From positions 434,001 through 498,000 of the forward strand of contig NZ_RQIT01000002.1 of the NCBI RefSeq assembly GCF_003837805.1: DNA of 64,000 nucleotides. The letters are read 5' to 3'. Positions 17,252 through 25,948 of this stretch are shown here, piece by piece (the stretch's first letter is position 1; every line of letters begins with the position of its first letter). The translations under genes were made by a program, and so were the position numbers. The stretch is from Bradyrhizobium sp. RP6 (lineage in GTDB: Bacteria; Pseudomonadota; Alphaproteobacteria; Rhizobiales; Xanthobacteraceae). The notes under the pieces were generated by a model, which was not told the origin of the DNA, made no database searches, and saw only the letters and a program-made list of their open reading frames with translations.

Positions 17252-20200
17252 TCACTCGGCCGGCCCCTGGACCGGCGCCGCGCTGATGTCGCTGCCGTGA
17301 TGGATCAACGGCTTCATGCCCGTGACGGTCCGCAGCAGCACATAGAACACCGGCGTCAGGAACAGGCCGAACACGGTGACGCCGATCATGCCGGAGAACA
17401 CGGCAACGCCCATGGCTCGCCGCATTTCCGAGCCGGCGCCGGTCGAGAGCACCAGCGGCAGCACGCCCATGATGAATGCCATCGACGTCATCAGGATCGG
17501 GCGCAGCCGCAAGCGACTGGCTTCGATCGCGGCCCGGATCGGCGTGCGGCCGGCGAATTCGAGCTCCCGCGCGAATTCGACGATCAGGATCGCGTTCTTG
17601 GCGGAGAGGCCGACCAGCACGATCAAGCCGATCTGGGTGAAGACGTTGTTGTCGCCCTTGGAGATCCAGACGCCGAACATTGCTGCCAGGAGGCCCATCG
17701 GCACGATCATGATGATCGAGAGCGGCAGGGTCAGGCTCTCATAGAGCGCGGCCAGCACCAGGAACACCAGGAGGATCGCCAGCGGGAACACCCAGACGCC
17801 GGAATTGCCGGCGATGAACTCCTGGTAGGTCAGGTCGGTCCATTCGAAGGCAAAGCCCGGCGGCAGCACCTCAGCGGCGATTCGCGTCGCCACCTCCTGC
17901 GCCTGGCCCGACGAGAAACCCGGCGCAGCGGCCGCGTTGATGTCCGAGGACAGGAAGCCGTTGTAGCGGATCGCGCGCTCCGGCCCCGCGCTCTGGCGGA
18001 TCGTGAGCAGCGCAGACAACGGCACCATGTCGCCGGAGGACGAGCGCACCTTCAACTGCCTGATGTCGTCGGCGCGCGCGCGGAACGGCGCGTCGGCCTG
18101 AACCCGGACGGAATAGGTGCGGCCGAACTTGTTGAAGTCGTTGACGTAGTAGGAGCCCAGGTAGATCTGGAGCGTGTTGAACACTTCCGTCACGGGCACG
18201 CCGAGCTGGAGCGCCTTGGTACGGTCGATGTCGGCGAACAGCTGGGGCACGTTGACCTGGAAGCTCGAGAACACGCCGGCGATCTCCGGCGCCTTCTGCA
18301 TCGCGGCCATGAATGCGTTCGTCGCTTCGTTCAGGGCGTCATAGCCGAGACCGGCGCGGTCCTCGATCTGCAGCTTGAAGCCGCCGATGGTGCCGAGGCC
18401 GTTGACCGGCGGCGGCGGGAACATGGCGATGAAGGCTTCCTGGATGCCTGCGTACTTCTTGTTCAGCTCGGCCGCGATGGCGGGGCCGCTGAGCGAGGGA
18501 TCCTTGCGCTCGTCGAACGGCTTCAGCGTCGAGAACACGATGCCGGCGTTGGACGAGTTGGTGAAGCCTGAGATCGACAGGCCAGGGAAAGCCACCGAGC
18601 TCTCGACGCCGGGCTGGGTCAGCGCGATGTCGCTCATCTTGCGGATGACTTCTTCCGTCCTGTCGAGCGTCGCGCCATCGGGCAGGCGAGCGAAGCCGAC
18701 GAGGTACTGCTTGTCCTGTCCCGGCACGAAGCCGCTCGGCACCTGCTGGAACAACAGGGCAGTGATGCCGACGAGGACCACGTAGAGGCCCATCACCGCA
18801 GCCTTGCCCGAGATCACCTTGCCAACGCTGCCGCTGTAGTTCTCGGAGGAGCGCGTGAAGGCCTTGTTGAAGCCGCGGAAGAACCAGCCGAGGCTCTTTT
18901 CCATGACCAGCGTCAGCTTGTCCTTCGGCTCGTTATGGCCCTTGAGCAGCAGCGCCGACAACGCCGGCGACAGCGTCAGCGAGTTGATTGCGGAGATCAC
19001 GGTCGAGATCGCGATCGTCAGCGCGAACTGCTTGTAGAACTGCCCGGTGAGGCCGGAGATGAAGGCGAGCGGCACGAACACCGCGATCAGCACCATGGCG
19101 ATCGCGATGATCGGACCCGACACCTCGCGCATCGCCTGGTACGTTGCATCCCGCGGCGACAGACCGCCCTCGATGTTGCGCTCGACGTTCTCGACCACGA
19201 CGATGGCATCGTCGACGACGATGCCGATCGCGAGCACGAGGCCGAACAGGCTGAGCGCGTTGATGGAGAAGCCGAACACGTGCATGACCGCGAACGTGCC
19301 GACGATCGACACCGGCACGGCGAGGAGCGGGATGATCGAGGCGCGCCAGGTCTGCAGGAACAGGATCACCACCAGCACGACGAGGGCGATGGCTTCCAGC
19401 AGCGTGTGGATGACGGCTTCGATCGAGGAGCGCACGAACTGGGTGGGGTCGTAGACGATCTGGTAGGACACGCCCTCGGGCATGTTCTTCTTGATCTCGG
19501 CCATGGTGGCGCGAACGTTGTCGGAAATCTGCAGCGCGTTTGAGCCGGGCGCCTGGAAGATCGGGATCGCCACTGCCTGCTTGTTGTCGAGCAGCGAGCG
19601 CAGGCCGTATTCGGAGGCACCAAGCTCGATGCGCGCGACGTCGCGCAAGCGTACCACCTCGCCGCGGGCGCCGGTCTTGACCACGATATCGCCGAATTGC
19701 TCCTCGTTCGCGAGCCGGCCTTCCGCGTTGACGGAGAGCTGGAGATCGATACCCCTGACGTTCGGGGAGGAGCCGACCACGCCGGCGGCGGCCTCGACGT
19801 TCTGCGCCTGGATCGCCCGCACGATGTCGCTCGCGGTCAGGCTATGCTCGGCCGCCTTCTGCGGATCGACCCAGACCCGCATCGAATAGTCGCCGGCGCC
19901 ATAAAGCTGGACGTCGCCGACGCCGTCGATCCGCGCCAGCCGGTCCTTGACGTTGAGCACCGCATAGTTGCGCAAGTAAGTCATGTCGTAGCGGCCGTTC
20001 GGCGACAGCAGGTGAACGACCATGGTGAGGTCGGGCGACGACTTCTTGGTGATGATGCCGAGCTGGCGCACCACGGCCGGCAGGCGCGGCTCGGCCTGCT
20101 GCACGCGGTTCTGTACCAGCTGCGTCGCCTTGTCGGGGTCGGTGCCGAGGCGGAACGTCACGGTCAGCGTCATCGCGCCGTCGGTGGTCGCCTGGCTCGA

Positions 20201-20440
20201 CATGTAGAGCATGTTCTCGACGCCGTTGATCTGTTCCTCGATCGGGGTTGCCACCGTCTCCGCGATCACCTTGGGATTGGCGCCGGGATAGGTCGCGCGC
20301 ACCACGACGGAGGGCGGCACCACGTCCGGGTATTCCGAGATGGGCATCGCGAACAGCGAGATCAGTCCCGCCAGGAAGATCAGCACCGACAGCACGCCGG
20401 CGAAGATCGGACGGTCGATGAAAAACTTTGAGAGGTTCAT
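17252..20440 (-). CDS. RND efflux transporter inner-membrane permease (HAE1 family, MexF-like)
   Basis: The 1062-residue protein has the HAE1 layout: an N-terminal span in MNLSKFFIDRPIFAGVLSVLIFLAG, two large periplasmic loops and twelve hydrophobic segments. The proton-relay Asp pair is in GIVVDDAIVVVENVERN (about residues 407-408), and a matching C-terminal motif is GLSAKNAILIVEFARE. It exports hydrophobic compounds using the proton gradient, as a trimer joined to a periplasmic adaptor and an outer-membrane channel. The adaptor gene lies directly upstream on the same strand, and no outer-membrane channel gene is adjacent. The substrate is unknown. The divergent TetR gene probably regulates the pair. 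Confidence 0.93.
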   Translation of the reverse strand: MNLSKFFIDRPIFAGVLSVLIFLAGLISLFAMPISEYPDVVPPSVVVRATYPGANPKVIAETVATPIEEQINGVENMLYMSSQATTDGAMTLTVTFRLGTDPDKATQLVQNRVQQAEPRLPAVVRQLGIITKKSSPDLTMVVHLLSPNGRYDMTYLRNYAVLNVKDRLARIDGVGDVQLYGAGDYSMRVWVDPQKAAEHSLTASDIVRAIQAQNVEAAAGVVGSSPNVRGIDLQLSVNAEGRLANEEQFGDIVVKTGARGEVVRLRDVARIELGASEYGLRSLLDNKQAVAIPIFQAPGSNALQISDNVRATMAEIKKNMPEGVSYQIVYDPTQFVRSSIEAVIHTLLEAIALVVLVVILFLQTWRASIIPLLAVPVSIVGTFAVMHVFGFSINALSLFGLVLAIGIVVDDAIVVVENVERNIEGGLSPRDATYQAMREVSGPIIAIAMVLIAVFVPLAFISGLTGQFYKQFALTIAISTVISAINSLTLSPALSALLLKGHNEPKDKLTLVMEKSLGWFFRGFNKAFTRSSENYSGSVGKVISGKAAVMGLYVVLVGITALLFQQVPSGFVPGQDKQYLVGFARLPDGATLDRTEEVIRKMSDIALTQPGVESSVAFPGLSISGFTNSSNAGIVFSTLKPFDERKDPSLSGPAIAAELNKKYAGIQEAFIAMFPPPPVNGLGTIGGFKLQIEDRAGLGYDALNEATNAFMAAMQKAPEIAGVFSSFQVNVPQLFADIDRTKALQLGVPVTEVFNTLQIYLGSYYVNDFNKFGRTYSVRVQADAPFRARADDIRQLKVRSSSGDMVPLSALLTIRQSAGPERAIRYNGFLSSDINAAAAPGFSSGQAQEVATRIAAEVLPPGFAFEWTDLTYQEFIAGNSGVWVFPLAILLVFLVLAALYESLTLPLSIIMIVPMGLLAAMFGVWISKGDNNVFTQIGLIVLVGLSAKNAILIVEFARELEFAGRTPIRAAIEASRLRLRPILMTSMAFIMGVLPLVLSTGAGSEMRRAMGVAVFSGMIGVTVFGLFLTPVFYVLLRTVTGMKPLIHHGSDISAAPVQGPAE

Positions 20441-20487
20441 GGCTTTTGCCCCTGGGCAATATCTTCCCTATCTCCGACCGTTTCACC

Positions 20488-20618
20488 GTCATTCCGGGGC
20501 GCGCGTCGCGCGCGAACCCGGAATCCAGAGGTGAAATGACCGGAGCTTCGTAATCTCGAGATTCTCAGGTGCGCAATTGCGCACCGGAGTTCACGACTGC
20601 GTCGCGCCCCGGAATGAC
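20488..20618. repeat. dispersed palindromic intergenic repeat (GTCATTCCGGGGC type)
   Basis: GTCATTCCGGGGCGCGC at 20488 is inverted as GTCGCGCCCCGGAATGAC at 20601-20618, flanking a perfect 18-base palindrome GGTGCGCAATTGCGCACC (20568-20585). It fills the gap between the RND permease and adaptor genes, and I recall similar elements as common in Bradyrhizobium intergenic DNA. A transcript of the operon would fold strongly here, which could lower permease expression relative to the adaptor. Confidence 0.7.
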
Positions 20619-21863
20619 TTAGCGTTGCACCACGTCCTGGTTGCTGTGGTTGGAGGCCTGTTGCGGTCCGCGCGCACCCATTGCCGCGACCTCCGTCTTG
20701 AGGAGGGCACCGGGACGCACGCGCTGGAGACCGTTGACGACAATCCGGTCGCCGGACTTCAGGCCCGAAGTGACGATGCGAAGCCCGTCGACGGTGCCGC
20801 CGAGCGTGACCGGCCGGTAGACGGCACGGCTATCGTCGCCGACCGCCATCACGAACTTCTTGTCCTGGTCGGTGCCGATCGCGCGCTCGTCGATCATCAC
20901 CAGTGCCTGCTGCTTCGGCTGGCCCATGCGCACGCGGGCGAACTGGCCGGGGATGAGGCGCCCGTCGTCGTTGCGGAATACGGCGCGGACGCGGATGGTG
21001 CCGCTCTGGCCGTTGACCTGGTTGTCGATGAGCTGGATGTGGCCCTTTGCGGACAGGTCGCCCGAGGTCGTCATTTCGACCGGGATCTGGTCGAGCTGGC
21101 CGCGCCTGCCGGAGGCATCCGCAATCGAGTTCAGCGCGCGCAGCACGACCTCTTCATCCGCATCGAACGAGGCGTAGATCGGATTGACCGAGACCAGCGA
21201 GGTCAAGACCGGGGACGCGGTGCCGGCGGCGACGAGATTGCCCACGGTGACCTCGATCTTGCCGACGCGGCCGTCCACGGGCGCGCGCACCTCGGTGTAG
21301 TCGAGATTGAGCTTTGCGGTCTGGAGCGTCGCCTCGGCCGCCTTCACATTGGCGATCGCTTCGCGATTGGCGTTGTCGCGCTGGTCGTAGTCGCGGCGCG
21401 TCACCACGGCATTGCCGACGAGCTGCGCGCCGCGCTCGAGCTCGCTCTGGGTGAAGACGACGCGCGCTTTCGCAGCTTCGAGCTGGGCTGCGGCCTTGTC
21501 GACCTCGGCCGCATAAGGGGCGGGATCAATCTTGAACAGCACGTCGCCGGCCTTCACCAGCGCCCCTTCGGTGAAGTTGGCCGACAGGATCGCACCCGCA
21601 ACGCGCGGGCGGAGCTCGACGCGCTGGATGGCTTCCAGCCGGCCGGAGAAGTCGTCCCACAGCACGGTCTGCCGTGGCTCGATCATCGCGACGGTGACGG
21701 AAACGGCTTGTTCGGCCGCGGCGGCCGGTGCCGTCGCTTGTGCCGCGTGAAAGTAGCGGCCGGTCGCAATCGAGCCGGCCACGGCGAGGGCGCCCACGAT
21801 GGCGACCCCGGCCAGAAGGCGGCGGATACGGCCGGTGCGGGAGGTATTTTGGGAGGGGGGCAT
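20619..21863 (-). CDS. RND efflux periplasmic adaptor (membrane fusion protein)
   Basis: The 414-residue adaptor has an N-terminal membrane anchor (LLAGVAIVGALAVAGSIATGRYF) followed by the lipoyl-like half motif VELRPRVAGAILSANFTEGALVKAGDVLFKIDP. A long alpha-hairpin and the second lipoyl half (LDYTEVRAPVDGRVGKIEVTVGNLV) come next, and then the beta-barrel domain. The layout matches MexE/AcrA-type proteins. It bridges the permease and an outer-membrane channel. A repeat of 131 bases separates it from the downstream permease gene. GGAG sits eight bases before the ATG, and a palindromic operator lies just upstream. Confidence 0.92.
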   Translation of the reverse strand: MPPSQNTSRTGRIRRLLAGVAIVGALAVAGSIATGRYFHAAQATAPAAAAEQAVSVTVAMIEPRQTVLWDDFSGRLEAIQRVELRPRVAGAILSANFTEGALVKAGDVLFKIDPAPYAAEVDKAAAQLEAAKARVVFTQSELERGAQLVGNAVVTRRDYDQRDNANREAIANVKAAEATLQTAKLNLDYTEVRAPVDGRVGKIEVTVGNLVAAGTASPVLTSLVSVNPIYASFDADEEVVLRALNSIADASGRRGQLDQIPVEMTTSGDLSAKGHIQLIDNQVNGQSGTIRVRAVFRNDDGRLIPGQFARVRMGQPKQQALVMIDERAIGTDQDKKFVMAVGDDSRAVYRPVTLGGTVDGLRIVTSGLKSGDRIVVNGLQRVRPGALLKTEVAAMGARGPQQASNHSNQDVVQR

Positions 21864-21880
21864 TTGCGCGCTCCAGATAT

Positions 21881-21894
21881 GTAGTGTTCACTAC
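21881..21894. promoter_or_regulatory. palindromic operator candidate for TetR regulator
   Basis: GTAGTGTTCACTAC has two perfect six-base arms around a TT centre and lies 18 bases upstream of the adaptor start codon in the gap shared with the divergent tetR gene. TetR repressors typically bind such short palindromes next to the pump promoter. Confidence 0.6.
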
Positions 21895-22063
21895 AGATGT
21901 GGAGCTGGATACCGCAGTGCAAGATACTTATGTACCATTCGCTAAGAAAATTGTAGCGACATACCGCAAGAATTGGAAGACCCTGGGAAAGTAGAATTAG
22001 AACAAATAGTTAGGATTCGACGTTAAGCCTTCTGCAGAACGCGAATTCCGAGGAGACAGGCAC

Positions 22064-22669
22064 ATGGGCATGGGACGCCCCCGCGAATTCGACGCCGAAT
22101 TGGCGTTGGACCAAGCGATGGAAGTGTTTTGGCGCCATGGCTATGAGGGCGCGACAATCGCCCAGCTCACCGAGGCCATGGGCATCAACCCGCCCAGTCT
22201 CTATGCCTGCTTCGGCAACAAGGAAGGTCTGCTGAAGGCGGCGCTCGACCGCTACACCAAGCTGCGCAACATCTGGATGGAGGAGGTTGTGGCAGCACCG
22301 ACCGCCCGCGCCGTCGCGGAGCGGATGTTGATGGGCATCGCCGACAAGCAGACCGATCCCGCCAATCCGCCCGGCTGCCTGCTGGTGCAAGGTGGCATCG
22401 CCTGCGGCAGCGGCTCCGAGAACGTCCCTTTCGAATTGGCCGCGCGCCGCGCCCAGAACGAGGACCAGCTCCGCGACCGCTTTGTTCGCGCCAAGGCCGA
22501 AGGTGATCTCAAGGAAAGCGCCGATCCCGCCGCGCTCGCGCGTTATGTCTCCGCGGTGTCCGTCGGCATGGGCGTGATGGCGTCCTCAGGCGCAGATCGC
22601 GAAGCGTTGCGGCAGGTCGCTGATGTCGCCGTGCAGGCGGTCGAGGCGCAGTCGACTGACAAGACGTAG
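22064..22669 (+). CDS. TetR family transcriptional regulator
   Basis: The 201-residue protein has an N-terminal TetR helix-turn-helix (GRPREFDAELALDQAMEVFWRHGYEGATIAQLTEAMGINPPSLYACFGNKEGLLKAAL, residues about 4-60) and a C-terminal helical ligand domain of the TetR_C_16/C_33 type (GCLLVQGGIACGSGSENVPFELAARR). The residues around YACFGNKEGLL are the family signature. It is divergent from the RND operon across a gap with a perfect-arm palindrome, so it probably represses the pump and itself until a substrate binds. The start follows GAGGAGACAGGCAC. Confidence 0.88.
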   Translation: MGMGRPREFDAELALDQAMEVFWRHGYEGATIAQLTEAMGINPPSLYACFGNKEGLLKAALDRYTKLRNIWMEEVVAAPTARAVAERMLMGIADKQTDPANPPGCLLVQGGIACGSGSENVPFELAARRAQNEDQLRDRFVRAKAEGDLKESADPAALARYVSAVSVGMGVMASSGADREALRQVADVAVQAVEAQSTDKT

Positions 22670-22736
22670 CTATCTCGCAGATCGCATTGCAGACAGCAAT
22701 GGCGGAGGGACGAGGCCGCCGAAGATGTCAGACCCT

Positions 22737-22777
22737 CATGGTGAGGAGCCCGCCGCAAGCGGGCGTCTCGAACCATG
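22737..22777. repeat. REP-like palindromic repeat
   Basis: CATGGT (22737-22742) and ACCATG (22772-22777) enclose GCCCGC CGCAA GCGGGC, giving a long imperfect hairpin just after tetR. The core (TGAGGAGCCCGCCGCAAGCG) resembles a repeat I remember from many alphaproteobacterial intergenic regions. It also may terminate the tetR and opposing transcripts. Confidence 0.55.
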
Positions 22778-22802
22778 CAGGCCGCGTTCGTCCGGCGGCC
22801 TC

Positions 22803-23335
22803 TCAGGACGCCTCCTTGAGAACAGGCGCGGCCGTTTCCTCCGCCTTGAGCTCCTCAAGGCTGCGATGACGGGGCTCGATGCCGAGGGCCCAGACCGTGA
22901 TGATCTGCACCACCAGCAGCCCGATCATCAGCGCCATCACGCCGGCCACGCCGCGCGACTCGAACAGCGAGACAACGAGGAACGGCGTGACGAACGTGGC
23001 GCCGCGCGCCAGCGTGTTGACGAGGCCGGAGGCGCGCAGGCGGACCTCGGTCGGAAACAGTTCGGGGATGTAGATGCCGAACAGGAGCGCGACCAGGACG
23101 TAAATCGGCACCGTCAGCGCGAAGCCCACGGCCGGCAGCAGGATCGGATCGGAGATCACGGGATACAGGATTCCGAGCGCCACCGAGATCAACGATGCGC
23201 CGATAATGGTCGGCTTGCGGCCCCAGCGGTCGGCGGTCAGTGCGGCCGATGGCCGCGCCGATCGGCGCACCAAGCGCCATCAGCAGCGAATAGCCGAACG
23301 AGGTGGCGATCGAGAGGCCCTGCTTGACTTTGGGA
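22803..23335 (-). pseudogene. MFS transporter, 3' remnant with frameshift
   Basis: The last roughly 155 codons of a major facilitator transporter remain on the minus strand: four to five hydrophobic helices and the inter-helix motif TADRWGRKPTIIGASLISVALG. Moving upstream, the frame MALGAPIGAAIG continues into ALTADRWGRKP only if one extra C near 23244 is removed. Further upstream the homology-like sequence (KVKQGLSIATSFGYSLL) stops near 23335, and the N-terminal half of a normal 420-450 residue transporter is absent. The gene is therefore both truncated and frameshifted. The adjoining orphan hypothetical gene may mark the insertion or deletion that broke it. Confidence 0.75.
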
Positions 23336-23435
23336 GGCCGGCGTTATCGGAGAAGCCAACATCATTCGATACGGTGGTTCACGTCCGCCGATTGGCCCAT
23401 TGCGACAATCTCGACCCAGCGCCTTGTTGTCGGCC

Positions 23436-23924
23436 ATGACCCAACTTTCAAACCGAAAAGGACTCCAGTTGTTTTCTGATCCCACTATCAAATGGCGGCC
23501 CTACCCTTCGATAATCGATGGCATCGAACGCCCACCTTTTGTTTTCGATCAAGGCCTTTGGCGTCGCGTTCTCTATCTCATCGTGGTGGCACCGAACCCC
23601 GGCCTTCGCGCTTACGGCATCGAAATGTCCTGCGAGATCTATTCGGGCATCGACGAAATGATCTATTCGATCGCCGATCACGGGGACAAAACAACTGGAC
23701 GCTACGACGGCGGAGTCTACATTAAGGAAGCTGAGAACTCGGCATTGCTGAAAGCCTACGCTGCGACCGATCCGGTCGGTCGGAAGCCGCGGCACTTCTC
23801 CTTTGTCGGAAGCGACTACTGCTACGAAGTGCTTGGTTTCTCCGAACCAATCATACGAGCGTTTAGCAGCCCCGAAGAGGCATATGCTTGGGGACCTTTT
23901 AGGTCCGAGGAGAAAGTAAACTAG
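23436..23924 (+). CDS. hypothetical protein, 162 aa
   Basis: The ORF from ATG 23436 encodes a soluble protein (MTQLSNRKGLQLFSDPTIKWRPYPSIIDGIERPPFVFD...) with several aromatic clusters. It has features of a compact alpha/beta fold, with YGIEMSCEIYSGIDEMIYSIADHGDKTTGRYDGG in the centre and a C-terminal GSDYCYEVLGFSEPIIRAFSSPEEAYAWGPF. No signal peptide, membrane helix or known motif is seen. Base composition is more AT-rich than the flanking genes, and it lies beside a broken transporter, so recent acquisition is possible. The frame extends upstream to 23400. Function unknown. Confidence 0.5.
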   Translation: MTQLSNRKGLQLFSDPTIKWRPYPSIIDGIERPPFVFDQGLWRRVLYLIVVAPNPGLRAYGIEMSCEIYSGIDEMIYSIADHGDKTTGRYDGGVYIKEAENSALLKAYAATDPVGRKPRHFSFVGSDYCYEVLGFSEPIIRAFSSPEEAYAWGPFRSEEKVN

Positions 23925-24070
23925 GTCAGTAGCGACGCAGAGCAAGCACTTCCGCTTTTGGCCCTTCAGCGACATCGGAGGATGCTGCTTCTCCGTCGCT
24001 GTCGAGGCTTGAGCCGACATCAGGCGGCCAGCCGCTTAATGGTGCGCGGCCTGGCCGGCCTGGGCGCGGA

Positions 24071-25570
24071 TCACTTTGCAGCTAGCCCCGGCGGCGGCAC
24101 AAAGCCGCCGAACTCGTGTTCAATCAGCCCGGCCAACGCAATCGTCGTACGGTCCTCCAGATACGGCCCGATGATCTGGACGCCGACCGGCAGGCCCTCA
24201 GGCGTGCGCTCAATCGGAACGGCGGTTGCAGGAAGTCCGCAGGTCGAGGCAGGGTCGGCCCAGATGAAGCAGGCGTCGGAATAGTTGTAGTGCTTGCCAT
24301 CGATGTCGAGTTGCCGCGCGTCGAACGGCTCCGACTGGTCCTGCGGAAAGGCCGGCACGGCGGCGACCGGGTAGATCACGGCATCGAATTCGCGGAAGAA
24401 CTGATACCATTTTTGTTGCAGCTGCAGTCGCGCTGCATCGGTCGCGAGCCATTCGCGATGGATCAGACCCCAGCCGCGGGCGCGCTCGGCCTGCAGGCTG
24501 CGGTCGTCGGGCGCGAGTGACGCAGCAACTCCTTGCGCCTCTGCGAGCGCGGCCGGTGTCAGGCGCGGACTTCGCGCGGCGTTCAACAGCTTCATATAAA
24601 GCCGGGCGGACTCGGCAAGATCCGGCAACGATGTGCTCGAACGTGCGACCCGCGCGCCCGATTGTTCGAGCCGTTCCGCCAACCGCCCGATCGCCGAGCG
24701 CACGGCATCTCCGGTCGGCATCAGCGGGTGCGTGTCGATCACGAGAATCCTGAAATCCCTGAGTTGGTCATGACGAGGCGCGGGCAGCGCCAGGCGATAG
24801 CCGATCCCGTCGCGCGCCTCGTCAGGGCCGGCAATCACGTCGAGCGACAGAGCGAGGTCCGCGGCAGTGCGTGCCATCGGCCCGATGACAGCGAGATCGC
24901 CGTGGCCTGGGACGGGCGATGCCGGCGGCAGGCTGTATCCGCGCAGCGGGACGAGGCCGAGGCTCGGCTTGTGTCCGAACACGCCGCAGAAATGCGAGGG
25001 TACCCGGATCGAGCCGCCGATATCCGAGCCGATCGAGAGCGGACCGAACCCTGCGGCCAGCGCCGCTCCGCATCCACCCGAGGAGCCGCCGGGCGAGCGG
25101 CCGAGATCCCACGGGTTGTTCGTCACCCCGTAGATCTCGTTGTAGCTCTGGAAATCCCTGAGCCCGATCGGGATGTTGGTCTTGCCGATGATGACGGCGC
25201 CCGCCGCTTTCAGCCGGGAGACGACGAGGGCATCGTCGGCGGGTTGAAAATCCCTGAAATGCGGAAAGCCCCAGGTTGTCGGCAAGCCCGCGACGTTGAA
25301 CGGTTCCTTCAAGGTCACGGGAATGCCGAGCAACGGCAGCCGCTCTCCCCGGCCAAGCGCGGCATCGGCGGCGCGCGCGGCGTCCCTGGCGCGATCGAAA
25401 TCACGAACGATGATCGCGTTGATCGGCTCGTCCAGGGCCTCGATGCGGGCAATGGTGTGTTCGAGCAACTCGGATGCAGACACCTTCCGCAGATGCAAAG
25501 CGCTCAGTAGCGCGCTGATCGAGCCGTAGCTCAAGCCGCCGGCATCTGCGTTCAGTTCCTTTTGCATCAC
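24071..25570 (-). CDS. amidase (amidase signature family)
   Basis: The 499-residue enzyme carries the complete amidase-signature triad: Lys88 in PVTLKEPFN, the cis-Ser in SPGGSSGGCGAALAAG (residues 163-164) and the nucleophile Ser187 in GSDIGGSIRVP. The length is typical for the family. It hydrolyses a carboxamide to acid and ammonia; the natural substrate cannot be told. The start is one of two adjacent ATG codons at 25565-25570. It is divergent from the exporter and guanine deaminase pair, so a role in nitrogen-compound turnover is plausible. The C-terminal residues (GLPVGVQIIGPYLEDRTTIALAGLIE) are typical and the gene looks intact. Confidence 0.9.
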   Translation of the reverse strand: MMQKELNADAGGLSYGSISALLSALHLRKVSASELLEHTIARIEALDEPINAIIVRDFDRARDAARAADAALGRGERLPLLGIPVTLKEPFNVAGLPTTWGFPHFRDFQPADDALVVSRLKAAGAVIIGKTNIPIGLRDFQSYNEIYGVTNNPWDLGRSPGGSSGGCGAALAAGFGPLSIGSDIGGSIRVPSHFCGVFGHKPSLGLVPLRGYSLPPASPVPGHGDLAVIGPMARTAADLALSLDVIAGPDEARDGIGYRLALPAPRHDQLRDFRILVIDTHPLMPTGDAVRSAIGRLAERLEQSGARVARSSTSLPDLAESARLYMKLLNAARSPRLTPAALAEAQGVAASLAPDDRSLQAERARGWGLIHREWLATDAARLQLQQKWYQFFREFDAVIYPVAAVPAFPQDQSEPFDARQLDIDGKHYNYSDACFIWADPASTCGLPATAVPIERTPEGLPVGVQIIGPYLEDRTTIALAGLIEHEFGGFVPPPGLAAK

Positions 25571-25948
25571 GAACTCCGAGCGCGAAGTTGGTCGCAGTTG
25601 CTCATGCCTTCCGACAGGTTAATGGGGCGGCTCAACGGCGAATTGATCCTGGGCTGATGATGTAACCGTGCGCCTGTTTTGCCCGACGTGTCAAATCAGT
25701 GCGCTCGCCGCGCACGAGCGAAATTCTTCAATGATTTGTACTGTGCATGGGGTTGTTTTCGCGTTTTTGTTTTGAGCGCATCCGAGCCCCGGCATCCACC
25801 GGCAGAATCCGTGGCGATGCGGGCACCCCTAAGAGTTTCTACACACAGTTCTGGCACGCTCCGCGCGTCAATATCCGCAGCCTGCATCGTCGCATCTCAT
25901 TGCGCGCACGAAAAGACGGGACCCGCGGACATCGAGGGGGCGTAAGCC
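25571..25948. other. 378-bp divergent intergenic region with a recalled Bradyrhizobium repeat
   Basis: The gap holds no convincing gene. Bases 25675-25780 (TTTTGCCCGACGTGTCAAAT ... GTACTGTGCATGGGG ... TTTTCGCGTTTTTG) resemble a sequence I remember as widely repeated between Bradyrhizobium genes. The remainder (25781-25948) probably carries the promoters of the amidase and of the exporter operon, but I cannot assign boxes. Confidence 0.4.
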
